Shown piece after piece: positions 50,901 to 59,780 of a DNA stretch of 64,000 nt. The DNA lies in contig CAPEBR010000002.1 of assembly GCA_948602995.1 (NCBI GenBank), forward strand, positions 135,894 through 199,893. The letters run 5' to 3'. The position numbers and the translations under genes are program-made. The notes under the pieces are model-generated. The model was not told the origin of the DNA and did not search any database. It saw only the letters and a list, made by a program, of their open reading frames with translations. Positions within the stretch are counted from its first letter, which is position 1; the number at the start of each line of letters is the position of its first letter. Source of the DNA: an uncultured Dorea sp. Lineage in GTDB: Bacteria > Bacillota > Clostridia > Lachnospirales > Lachnospiraceae.

Positions 50901-52133
50901 ATGTTTGTAATCTGTAATGAGAATACGAGAGTACCCATTAAGGTATGGCTGGAGCATGAGGGGCAGCTGGAGGAAAGCTGTCTGGAGCAGGCGTACCACC
51001 TGGCGCAGCTTCCGTTTCTTCATAAATGGGTGTGTCTGATGCCGGACACTCATACGGGAATGGGAATGCCAATTGGCGGGGTGATTGCAGCGAAGGATGT
51101 GATTCTTCCGAATGCAGTGGGGGTTGATATTGGATGTGGGATGGACTTTATTCCGACTAATGTGCATGTGGATGATATCCGTCAGATTCAGACGGGAAAC
51201 GGATCGCTGATTCAGGCGATGATCGGAAATATTATGAGAACAATCCCGCTTAACATGGAGAGGTATAAGGAGCCCCAGGAGTCCGGGGTGCTTGACCGGG
51301 CAAAGCAGGAGAGGGAAAAGTATGAAAGAAATGAGGAGCTTCTGCCGCTGATTGATGACGGATATTTTCAAGTGGGGAGCCTTGGGGGAGGAAATCATTT
51401 TATTGAGCTTCAGGAGGATCAGGATGGATATCTCTGTATCATGATTCATTCGGGAAGCCGCCATCTAGGGAAGGAGATCTGTGATTATTTCCATGGAAGA
51501 GCAAGGGAGCTGAACAGGAAATGGTACAGCGAAGTGAAAGACGAATACCGGCTGTCGTTTCTTCCGGTTCATACAGAGGAGGGGCAGCAGTATATCCGCT
51601 GGATGGAGCTTGCCATGGATTATGCCTTTGAGAACCGGGCCCGGATGCTTTTCAAGACCTGTTCGATTGTAAGAGAAATGATTGAAAAATATACGGGGCA
51701 GAGGGTGGAATTCGGAGAGGAAATTAACTGTCACCACAACTATGCGGCAATTGAGAACCACTACGGCGCAAATGTCTGGGTACACCGCAAAGGCGCAACC
51801 AGGGTGCGGGAGGGCGAGATGGCTGTCATCCCGGGAGCCATGGGCTCTTACAGCTATGTGGTGGAAGGAAAAGGAAATAAGGAATCCTTCTGCACATCCT
51901 CCCACGGGGCAGGAAGAAACTACTCGAGGTCAGGTGCAGTGAAGGAATTCAGCGTGGAGAAGGTTATGGTGGATTTAAAGGAGCAGGGGGTCGTGCTGGG
52001 AAAGCGGAAGAAGAACGATGTAGCCGAGGAATGCCGGTTTGCCTACAAGGATATTGAGCAGGTCATGAAGTGGCAGGCCGATCTGGTTACACCAGTCAGA
52101 AAGCTTAAGACTGTTGGAGTGGTAAAGGGATAA
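50901..52133 (+). CDS. rtcB: RtcB-family RNA ligase
   Basis: The 410-residue protein has the RtcB metal and guanylylation motifs: PDTHTGMGMPIGGV, GVDIGCGMDF, GGGNHFIEL, HSGSRHLG, CHHNYAAIE, RKGATRVREG and SSHGAGR. RtcB joins 3-phosphate or cyclic-phosphate RNA ends to 5-OH ends using GTP and manganese, for instance after tRNA cleavage. AAAGGA lies about ten bases before the ATG at 50901; an upstream GTG at 50892 is too close. It is monocistronic and divergent from two WYL genes that probably control it. No rtcA is nearby. Confidence 0.88.
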   Translation: MFVICNENTRVPIKVWLEHEGQLEESCLEQAYHLAQLPFLHKWVCLMPDTHTGMGMPIGGVIAAKDVILPNAVGVDIGCGMDFIPTNVHVDDIRQIQTGNGSLIQAMIGNIMRTIPLNMERYKEPQESGVLDRAKQEREKYERNEELLPLIDDGYFQVGSLGGGNHFIELQEDQDGYLCIMIHSGSRHLGKEICDYFHGRARELNRKWYSEVKDEYRLSFLPVHTEEGQQYIRWMELAMDYAFENRARMLFKTCSIVREMIEKYTGQRVEFGEEINCHHNYAAIENHYGANVWVHRKGATRVREGEMAVIPGAMGSYSYVVEGKGNKESFCTSSHGAGRNYSRSGAVKEFSVEKVMVDLKEQGVVLGKRKKNDVAEECRFAYKDIEQVMKWQADLVTPVRKLKTVGVVKG

Positions 52134-52238
52134 AGAGTGCTGCCCCCGGGCTGCCGGAATACTCTCCGGTTATTCCATGAACAAAGTTTACAGGTAAAAA
52201 TATTACAAGAAGTGGTAGATGAAGTGGAAAATTTCATG

Positions 52239-52247
52239 TGATATGAT
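52239..52247 (+). promoter_or_regulatory. Extended -10 promoter of the beta-phosphoglucomutase gene
   Basis: TGATATGAT (TG-N-TATGAT) lies 57 bases before the ATG. No strong -35 is seen. Confidence 0.4.
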
Positions 52248-52304
52248 TAATTCAAAATAAGCAATTTTACAAATATTTCTGAGTGCGAAAGGAAGGATTA
52301 TGGC

Positions 52305-52937
52305 ATGAAAGGCATTATTTTTGATTTGGACGGCGTGATTTGTTCTACAGATAAATACCATTATTCTGCATGGAAGAAGCTGGCAGATAAAGAAGGAATC
52401 TATTTTGATGCGGTAATTAATAACAGATTACGCGGTGTATCCAGAATGCAGAGCCTGGAAATCATTCTGGAGAGGGCGCAAAAGAGCTATACGGAAAAAG
52501 AGAAGGCAGTTATGGCAGAAGAGAAAAATGCCATTTATGTGAATCTGTTAAAAGAGATGTCAGAGTATGATTTATCAGAAGAAGTGAAGTATGTCTTACA
52601 GAAACTGAGGGAATACGGAATGAAACTGGCAGTTGGATCCAGCAGTAAAAATGCGAAAATCATTCTGAAACAGCTGGGACTCGAAGACTTTTTCGATGCA
52701 GTCTCTGATGGGACTAACATTACAAAATCGAAACCCGATCCAGAAGTATTTCTGAAAGCGGCTGATTTTATTGGTGAAAAACCGGCAGACTGCTTAGTTG
52801 TCGAAGATGCAAAAGCCGGTATTGAAGCGGCTTTTGCAGGCGGCTTTAAGTGCGCGGGACTTGGAGAGGCCGCAGAACATCCCAAGGTAACTTACAAGAT
52901 GGAGGGTTTCCGGGATTTACTTGAAATCTGCCAGTAA
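52305..52937 (+). CDS. pgmB: Beta-phosphoglucomutase
   Basis: The 210-residue HAD-superfamily enzyme has the family motifs IFDLDGVICST (nucleophile D8, acid D10), GSSSKNAKIIL, KSKPDPEVFL and VVEDAKAGIEAA. It converts beta-glucose 1-phosphate to glucose 6-phosphate. AAGGAAGG precedes the ATG. Its most likely substrate source is the GH65 phosphorylase at 59781, whose reaction yields beta-glucose 1-phosphate. The kinase gene follows after 119 bases. Confidence 0.92.
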   Translation: MKGIIFDLDGVICSTDKYHYSAWKKLADKEGIYFDAVINNRLRGVSRMQSLEIILERAQKSYTEKEKAVMAEEKNAIYVNLLKEMSEYDLSEEVKYVLQKLREYGMKLAVGSSSKNAKIILKQLGLEDFFDAVSDGTNITKSKPDPEVFLKAADFIGEKPADCLVVEDAKAGIEAAFAGGFKCAGLGEAAEHPKVTYKMEGFRDLLEICQ

Positions 52938-53056
52938 TAATGGCAGAAAATATCGTTGCATGAAAGGGTGGTGTCAGGACGCGAATGAAATCGAAGCCTG
53001 TGCTTCCATTCAGTCTAAGGTTGCTGCTGGCATATTAAAAGAAGGGGTGGTGAAAA

Positions 53057-54838
53057 ATGCGCAGCAGAGTAGATAATGCAAGAAATAACCTGATTATGAA
53101 ATTTGCATTGGTTCTTGTAATCGTACTCGTGCTGTACACGTTATTTGTTTCGTATAGTGTGTACAGAAAATTGTTAGGTAATAATTACGAAAGCCTGAAG
53201 AATGCGATCAGAACAACCGCAGATGCTATGTCGCAGACATTGGACATGATGCGTGGCACTACCTATGCGCTTTCTGGCAGTCAGTCTGTTAAAGACTGGA
53301 TAACAGACGGGAACTATTTTACAGGAAGAGATATGCAGACATTGTTAAACCGGCAGAATTTAAGTGAAGAGATGCAGCGAATGCTTATTTATGATAATAC
53401 CTGGAATTTTGAGTTGTTCGATTATATTGCTATATATGAGGATGACAGACTGTTAGCGATTACATACACCAAATCATGCAGTACGCAGCAGATCATAAAT
53501 GATACGGGCAATATTCAAAAGGGGCTGAGTAAGGATAAGGTATATGCACAGATTCTGCCGCCGCAGGATAAAGGCGGCTCTATTTACACTACGCTTAGAA
53601 TACAGAGCGATTTTCAATCGGAGGATAGTATATACATAATTGGAGCTGCCGGGACGGATAATTTTCAGAAAAAACTGAAAAGTCTGATGAATCACAACGG
53701 AACTACAGCTTATATGATGCGGGCAGATGGGACGGTGTTTGCATCTAGCGATGGAGGAAAGCTGGGTGAAAACCTGGGGGATGCTATTGTATCGGTTAAA
53801 AATGTTCTTGAAAATAAAAGCATTGATGGAGTGAATTACCAGATTATTAAATGGAAAATAAACAAAGAATTTTATCTGGTTTATCTGCTCCCGAAAGCTG
53901 AAATGATGTGGCAGACCCTTACAGATATGAGAATGATGCAGCTTTTGCTAGTTATAACTGCGGCTGTATTGATCGTATTTGCAACAATTGTGATTATAAA
54001 TATGACAGAAGTGTTTAAAGATTTAATTGATGCCATGATAAGAGTCAGCAATAAAGATTATGAGGTAAGATTAAAGCATTATGGCAACACAGCGTATGAC
54101 GAAGTGGCATTCAGCTTTAATTCTATGGTAGGGAAATTAAAGGAGCTGATTCAGACTACTTACGAGTCTAAGATTCTGCTAAATGAAATGGAAATCAAGT
54201 TCCTGCAGCAGCAGATGAATCCACATTTTCTTTTTAATATTCTGCTTACGATTCAGATTAAAGCAAAGCTGTCAGGAGCTGAAGAGGTTTATAAAATGAT
54301 TTCTTCACTGGCCTCACTGCTCCGTGCGGGGATTTATGGAGATAAACGGACGGCAATTACCATCCGGGAAGAGATGAACTATGTAAAATATTACCTCAGC
54401 CTTCAGCAGGAACGGTATGAAGAGAGGCTGAATTATCAAATCGAAGTAGAGGCTGAATCGATTCTGGATTATGAAATTCCAAGATTAGTTGTGGAACCGA
54501 TTGTGGAAAACACAATTGTCCATGGTGTTGAGGCAGTAGATGGAAATCTGAATGTAAATATAAGATTATGTTATGACGATGATCGTATATTAATTACGGT
54601 AAAAGATAATGGAGCTGGATTTGACGTAGGAGAATTAAATATGAAAAGCTCTGAGACAATAGATGGTACAGTGGCGCATGAAAAAACAGGTATAAGAAAT
54701 ACGCACCAGAGAATTCGGTTAATGTATGGTGAACCCTATGGAATTCGTATATTCAGCCAGCCAATGAAAGGAACCGAGGTATTAATTTGCATTCCCCAAA
54801 AGAGGTCTGAAAAGGGAGGAGCAGGGGAAGAATGTTAA
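53057..54838 (+). CDS. YesM-type sensor histidine kinase, second sugar locus
   Basis: This 593-residue kinase has a transmembrane helix near residues 15-36, an extracellular domain of about 250 residues, a second helix near 290-312, a HAMP segment and a His_kinase domain with H390 in QMNPHFLFNIL. The ATPase part has EPIVENTIVHG and DNGAGFD. It overlaps the response regulator by seven bases. The extracellular domain differs from that of the kinase at 15794, so it should sense a different sugar. Confidence 0.9.
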   Translation: MRSRVDNARNNLIMKFALVLVIVLVLYTLFVSYSVYRKLLGNNYESLKNAIRTTADAMSQTLDMMRGTTYALSGSQSVKDWITDGNYFTGRDMQTLLNRQNLSEEMQRMLIYDNTWNFELFDYIAIYEDDRLLAITYTKSCSTQQIINDTGNIQKGLSKDKVYAQILPPQDKGGSIYTTLRIQSDFQSEDSIYIIGAAGTDNFQKKLKSLMNHNGTTAYMMRADGTVFASSDGGKLGENLGDAIVSVKNVLENKSIDGVNYQIIKWKINKEFYLVYLLPKAEMMWQTLTDMRMMQLLLVITAAVLIVFATIVIINMTEVFKDLIDAMIRVSNKDYEVRLKHYGNTAYDEVAFSFNSMVGKLKELIQTTYESKILLNEMEIKFLQQQMNPHFLFNILLTIQIKAKLSGAEEVYKMISSLASLLRAGIYGDKRTAITIREEMNYVKYYLSLQQERYEERLNYQIEVEAESILDYEIPRLVVEPIVENTIVHGVEAVDGNLNVNIRLCYDDDRILITVKDNGAGFDVGELNMKSSETIDGTVAHEKTGIRNTHQRIRLMYGEPYGIRIFSQPMKGTEVLICIPQKRSEKGGAGEEC

Positions 54839-56355
54839 AAGTATTAATTGCAGATGATGAGAGAAATATAAGAAAAGGGATTCAATGTCTGATTGACTGG
54901 GAAAGTCTGGACTGTAAAGTGGCATCTTCCTGCGGGAATGGAAGGCAGGTATTAGAATATATACAGGATAATCCTGTGGATATCGTGGTTACAGATGTCA
55001 AGATGCCTGTTATGGATGGATTGGAACTAAGCCGTCAGATTGCAGAAAAATATGACCATATAAAGGTGATTATCCTTACCGCTTATTCTGATTTCGATAT
55101 GGCAAAGAAAGCGATTCGATATGGAGTAGAAGATTTTATAGTCAAAAATAATTATATGGAAGAACTTCCGGCTGCTATAAAAAAAGCCGCCGAACGTATC
55201 AGGAAAGATGCAGGAACAGGCGATGGGTCTGCCCTGGATGACAGGCGCAGAATACATGAATTGCAGGGGTTTTGCTATTGCATTTGTTCCTGTGAAATTG
55301 AAAGAATGGACGCTTCCATAGATTATAACTTAAAAGACATGCTGAATAATATTTTGAAAATTGCGGCGAAAGACTGCCTTTTTGAGATTATCCCGCAAAC
55401 GGAGAATTATATGCATATTATTATTAAATATGAAAAAGATTCATCCATTAATATAAATGCAATTGTAGATTATTTTAATAGTATTCTTATTATGGTAGAA
55501 GAATTTATGCGCATTAATCTTCGTGTGGGGATCAGTAGTGAGTCCAGTGATCCAAAGTCCTATATTCATGTGAAAAGGGAGGCTGACGAGGCTTTATCCC
55601 GGATTATATCAAAAGACAGCGAGATTAATGTTTATATCGTTAATGATAAGGATAAAAAAGCAGATTTAATCAACCTGGATCATTATAAGTCTGCTATCTG
55701 TGAATTGATTTTTTCGAAGGATGATTCGGAACCTAAGCAGGTATTAAAAGAATTTGGAGAAAATCTTGTAAAGGAAGATATTTGTTTTGAACAGTGCCAG
55801 ATATACACTCTGGTGATTAGCTGTGCCATGATTCATAAAGTTGTAAAATATCATCTGGATATTGAGCAGGATTTTAATCAGCTGGAACGGGATATATATA
55901 TAAAGAATCAGAGCGCAAAGACCTTATATGGCCTGATTGAAATCGGGAATGACCTTATAGATAATCTGCGGAGCCTCTGTCTTGGCAAAATGCATGTAAA
56001 AAATGAACTGGTGAAACGTGTGGATGATTGTATTAAGCAGCACTATAGAGAAGAGCTGAGTCTGAATTTTATCAGCAGCTGCCTGTACCTGAACAGCAGT
56101 TATGTCAGCAGGGCATATAAAAAATTCACAGGAATCACAGTCACAGAAAAGATCAATCTGTTTCGGGTGGGAAAGGCCAGGGAACTGTTGAAATCAACAA
56201 GTAAAAAAATCTACGAGATAGCAGATGAGGTAGGTTTTAAAGATGCGGCGTATTTTAGCAATATATTTATTAAATACTGCGGTATGAACCCAAGTGAATT
56301 CCGTAAAAATAGTTATGCTGCCCGCCAGATTAATCTGCCGCGCAGCATAACATGA
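54832..56355 (+). CDS. AraC-type response regulator, second sugar locus
   Basis: The 507-residue protein has a receiver domain (IADDE, phospho-acceptor D55 in VVTDVKMP, K in IVKNNY) and a C-terminal AraC pair of helix-turn-helix motifs (LSLNFISSCLYLNSSYVSRA and IYEIADEVGFKDAAYFSNIF). The GMNPSEFRKN sequence is the usual end of the family. The last 14 or so residues here, SYAARQINLPRSIT, are encoded by the 127-bp repeat at 56313. GGAGGAGCAGGGG lies before the ATG within the kinase gene. Confidence 0.9.
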   Translation: MLKVLIADDERNIRKGIQCLIDWESLDCKVASSCGNGRQVLEYIQDNPVDIVVTDVKMPVMDGLELSRQIAEKYDHIKVIILTAYSDFDMAKKAIRYGVEDFIVKNNYMEELPAAIKKAAERIRKDAGTGDGSALDDRRRIHELQGFCYCICSCEIERMDASIDYNLKDMLNNILKIAAKDCLFEIIPQTENYMHIIIKYEKDSSININAIVDYFNSILIMVEEFMRINLRVGISSESSDPKSYIHVKREADEALSRIISKDSEINVYIVNDKDKKADLINLDHYKSAICELIFSKDDSEPKQVLKEFGENLVKEDICFEQCQIYTLVISCAMIHKVVKYHLDIEQDFNQLERDIYIKNQSAKTLYGLIEIGNDLIDNLRSLCLGKMHVKNELVKRVDDCIKQHYREELSLNFISSCLYLNSSYVSRAYKKFTGITVTEKINLFRVGKARELLKSTSKKIYEIADEVGFKDAAYFSNIFIKYCGMNPSEFRKNSYAARQINLPRSIT

Positions 56356-56440
56356 TGCGCACAGCCGCATAAGGAAGTATGCCGCTTTGCGGCTGCGGCA
56401 TTTGTGATACTTATGGCAGATTTCATAGGCTGTGAGTATA
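56313..56440 (-). repeat. 127-bp hairpin element, copy 2 (complete, reverse)
   Basis: The element matches the reverse complement of 13773-13899 along its whole length. It starts inside the 3-prime end of the response-regulator gene, replacing its normal end with repeat-encoded codons. It lies before the sugar-binding-protein gene. Confidence 0.85.
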
Positions 56441-56604
56441 AAAATAATACAAAAAGGTAAAATACATCCAAGAAATCCTCCGTAATCTGAAGAGAGGCCA
56501 TTAGAGAAGGTCATATTTTTTATGAAAATAGAAAAATGGCCGTATTAAAGAAAGATAGAAATCAAGGTAAAATGGATTCACAAAAAAAGATTGGAGGAGA
56601 AAAA

Positions 56605-57936
56605 ATGAAACGAAATTACACAAGAGCTGCGGCTTCAATTCTTGCGGCGGCAATAGCGATGTCACTTATGGGATGCGCGGGAGGCGGTAAAGAGACAAAG
56701 GATGCTGTCGAAGGTGGTGCGAATCAAAAAGAGCCTGTTGAAATTTCTTACGCAACGTTTATGGTCGGTTCACATGCATCGGCACAAGCGGAGACAGAAG
56801 TTATTGAAGAGTTTAACCGTATTCACGAAGGTGAAATTAAAGTTGTGGTTGAGGAACTGCCTTCTGACGATGCGTTTGTAGACAAGATGAAAACACTGGC
56901 TTCATCTAAAAATCTTCCGGATGTAATTATTGGGAAAAATGGTATCCGTGAGCTTGCGATTGAGAACGGACAGGCAGTTGATTTAAAGCCATATCTGGAG
57001 GAAGACAGCGAGTGGATGAAATATGTCGGCGAGTCGGCAATGAACTACAATACGGAAGAAGACGGATCTGTTTATTCTATTGCTAACCAGAGACAGGTAA
57101 TTGGATATTTTTACAACAAAGATATGTTCAAGGAAGCAAACATTACGCCGGCTAAAACCTGGGATGAGTGGATGGAGAACAACAAGAAATTAAAAGACGC
57201 CGGGATTACGCCGCTTGCGCTTATGACAGGTGAAAATTCATGGACGACTAATTTGTGGCTGGCAGCTATTATTGGAACAGACGGTGAAGAAGGAAATGAA
57301 TTCATGAACACCAGATATCCAGATACATATAATACAGATTCAGTTATAAAAGCAGCTGAAATGATGCAGACCTGTTTAAAAGAGTATACAACTTCTGACG
57401 CGGTTGGCGCGATTTATGCAAACGCGGCAAATAACTTTGAGCAGGGAAACACAGCAATGATCGCAAATGGTCCCTGGATGTGCCCTGATTTTGCGGATAC
57501 TTCTAAAGCAATGGAAGGATTTGAGGATAAAGTTGGCGTGGCATTATATCCAGAAGACGGCCTGATCACGCAGTTTGAAGTGGGTTACGTTCTCTGTACC
57601 AATGGAAAATCTGAAGAAGAGCAGGCAGCGGCTCTGGAATTCCTCAAATTTAAGACAAATGCTTATGCACAGGGTGTATTCCTTGAGAAAGCAGGAGCCC
57701 TTCCGCTTACAGATAATGTAGAAATTTCAGACGAGTATAAAGCTGCAAATCCAGTTGTGGCAGAACTTCTTGAAATTAGTGAAAACGCCAAATATGAATG
57801 CGGAGCGCTTGATAACAACGCCTATGAAAGCGTTGTGGGAGAGACTGGCATTAGATATCCAGAGCTGGCCTATGACGAGATTACACCGGAAGAGTTTGCG
57901 GATTACTTAACAAATGCGGCGGAGCAGAATAAGTAA
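56605..57936 (+). CDS. Sugar ABC importer substrate-binding lipoprotein, second locus
   Basis: The 443-residue solute-binding protein has a lipoprotein signal with C24 (SLMGCAGG) and the typical domain sequence (YATFMVG, SIANQRQVIGYFYNKDMF). I start at the ATG at 56605 with TTGGAGGAG upstream; an earlier in-frame ATG at 56536 is less well placed. It feeds the two permeases that follow. A hairpin remnant of the 127-bp element lies just after it. Confidence 0.9.
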   Translation: MKRNYTRAAASILAAAIAMSLMGCAGGGKETKDAVEGGANQKEPVEISYATFMVGSHASAQAETEVIEEFNRIHEGEIKVVVEELPSDDAFVDKMKTLASSKNLPDVIIGKNGIRELAIENGQAVDLKPYLEEDSEWMKYVGESAMNYNTEEDGSVYSIANQRQVIGYFYNKDMFKEANITPAKTWDEWMENNKKLKDAGITPLALMTGENSWTTNLWLAAIIGTDGEEGNEFMNTRYPDTYNTDSVIKAAEMMQTCLKEYTTSDAVGAIYANAANNFEQGNTAMIANGPWMCPDFADTSKAMEGFEDKVGVALYPEDGLITQFEVGYVLCTNGKSEEEQAAALEFLKFKTNAYAQGVFLEKAGALPLTDNVEISDEYKAANPVVAELLEISENAKYECGALDNNAYESVVGETGIRYPELAYDEITPEEFADYLTNAAEQNK

Positions 57937-57975
57937 TCTAAATAGATAAAACGTAATAATATAACACATGGCGCG

Positions 57976-58008
57976 ATACTCACGGCAGATTTCATCGGTC
58001 GTGAGTAT
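57976..58008 (+). repeat. 127-bp hairpin element, copy 3 (outer hairpin only)
   Basis: ATACTCACGGC...GTCGTGAGTAT is the outer hairpin of the 127-bp element, preceded by AACACATGGCGCG, a deleted form of its interior. It lies between binding-protein and permease genes, the same place as copy 1. Confidence 0.8.
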
Positions 58009-58046
58009 ATTTCTAAAAACAGTAATCGCAGTTATAGGAGGAGATT

Positions 58047-58916
58047 ATGAAAAAAAATACAAAATGGATTGTTCTGTTTCTTCTGCCTGGAGTGGCGTTA
58101 TTTTCCTTTATTTTCCTGAGTTCACTGATAACGCTTTTTACTACTTCGTTTACAGACTGGGCTGTAGGTAAGGACATGACGTTTGCTGGCCTGAAAAACT
58201 ATATTTATCTATTTACGAAAGATGAAGACTTTATTCAGAGCATAAAAAACACGGCTGTATGGATTCTGCTCCAGTCCGTAGTCCATGTATTTATTGGAGT
58301 TGTAGTAGCATTGCTGATTTCGCGGAAAAAATGGTATTCGAATCCAATGCGCACCATTTTCTTTGTACCTAATATTATTTCAAGTGCGGCTCTTGGAATT
58401 TTGTTCCTCTGCATCATGAATCCACAGTTTGGCTTTGTCAATAATGTAATAACAAAACTTACTGGATCTCCATATACACATAACTGGTTTATGGATCCGA
58501 GAACTGCCTTTTTGACCGTTACCCTGACCTGGCTGCCGTATGCGGGACTTGTAACAGTACTCGTATTAGCAGAAATGTCATCTGTTTCAGAAGATATTTA
58601 TGAGGCGGCCATGATTGACGGTGCAACAAAGCTGCAGACTGACATATATATTGTACTTCCTTTAATGAGAAATATTATTGGGACGTCTACTGTTCTGGCA
58701 GCGACAAGTATGCTTCAGAAGCTGGATATCATCATGATGACAACAAGCGGCGGCCCGGGAAATAAAACGATGAACATGCCAATGTATCTTTACAAAACAG
58801 TATTTACGAATAACAATTACAGTTTGGCGAATGCCCAGGGAGTGCTTCTGATTCTGATGGGGGCAGTAGTCATGATATGCATCCGCAAACTTTACAAGAT
58901 GGATGAGGAGGATTAG
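58047..58916 (+). CDS. Sugar ABC importer permease 1, second locus
   Basis: The 289-residue membrane protein has six predicted transmembrane segments and the EAA loop (YEAAMIDGATKLQTDIYIVL). It is the MalF/UgpA-type partner. The ATG follows AGGAGGAG. The second permease starts four bases after its stop codon. Confidence 0.9.
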   Translation: MKKNTKWIVLFLLPGVALFSFIFLSSLITLFTTSFTDWAVGKDMTFAGLKNYIYLFTKDEDFIQSIKNTAVWILLQSVVHVFIGVVVALLISRKKWYSNPMRTIFFVPNIISSAALGILFLCIMNPQFGFVNNVITKLTGSPYTHNWFMDPRTAFLTVTLTWLPYAGLVTVLVLAEMSSVSEDIYEAAMIDGATKLQTDIYIVLPLMRNIIGTSTVLAATSMLQKLDIIMMTTSGGPGNKTMNMPMYLYKTVFTNNNYSLANAQGVLLILMGAVVMICIRKLYKMDEED

Positions 58917-58919
58917 AGC

Positions 58920-59744
58920 ATGAAGAAAATTTTTGGCAAGGCTTCAACGGCAGTTTTCCTTATTGTGATAGCGTGTATTTCGCTGGTGCCAATCATCTGG
59001 GTGGTTACTTCTTCCCTCAAAAGCAACAGCGAAATTCTATCTGCGATGTCAGGCTTTCCAACCGGTATGCACACGGACAACTATGTGAACGCATTCAAAC
59101 TGGCGCCAATTACAATTTTTTATAAAAACAGTATCTTTGTGGCAATTGTTTCAACAATTTTAAATCTTATCGTCTGCACTATGGCGGCGTATGTAGTTGT
59201 AAGATGCAGGTTTAAAGTAAAACCGCTGATCACCATGTTATTTTCTCTGGGTCTGGTTATTCCGGGAGCGGCATTGATTCAGCCGTTATATACGAACTTT
59301 ACAGCAACCAGTCTGTACAATACATTGACAGGATTAATTCTTGTACATACGGCGCTTGGTATGCCGACTACGTTTTATGTCATGGTCAGTTATATAAAGA
59401 CAATCCCGTATTCACTTGAAGAAGCAGCTTATGTTGATGGATGCGGATTCCTCAGAACATTTGTACAGATTGTTCTTCCGATTACAAGGCCTGCGTTTGC
59501 AACAGCGGGCGTGATTCAGTTCCTGCTGTCATGGAATGAGTTCCAGTTTGCATTGACGCTTACAGGGCAGACAGAGAAGCGGACATTGCCAATCGCTCTA
59601 TATTATTTCAAGAGTGCATTTGCCAGTGATTATGGCGCAATGTTTGCTGCAACAATTGTAGTAATTGCCCCGACTATTATAATCTTTATCATTATGCAGA
59701 AACAGGTTATCGCAGGACTGGCAGCAGGCTCTGTAAAAGGATAG
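58920..59744 (+). CDS. Sugar ABC importer permease 2, second locus
   Basis: The 274-residue MalG/UgpE-type permease has six transmembrane segments, the EAA loop (EEAAYVDGCGFLRTFVQIVL) and the C-terminal GLAAGSVKG signature. GAGGAGG lies in the end of the preceding gene. No ATPase gene is present in the locus, so a shared MsmX-type ATPase is expected. Confidence 0.9.
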   Translation: MKKIFGKASTAVFLIVIACISLVPIIWVVTSSLKSNSEILSAMSGFPTGMHTDNYVNAFKLAPITIFYKNSIFVAIVSTILNLIVCTMAAYVVVRCRFKVKPLITMLFSLGLVIPGAALIQPLYTNFTATSLYNTLTGLILVHTALGMPTTFYVMVSYIKTIPYSLEEAAYVDGCGFLRTFVQIVLPITRPAFATAGVIQFLLSWNEFQFALTLTGQTEKRTLPIALYYFKSAFASDYGAMFAATIVVIAPTIIIFIIMQKQVIAGLAAGSVKG

Positions 59745-59780
59745 GCGCCGCGGCGAAATGTGAAAGGAAAGGATATAGTT

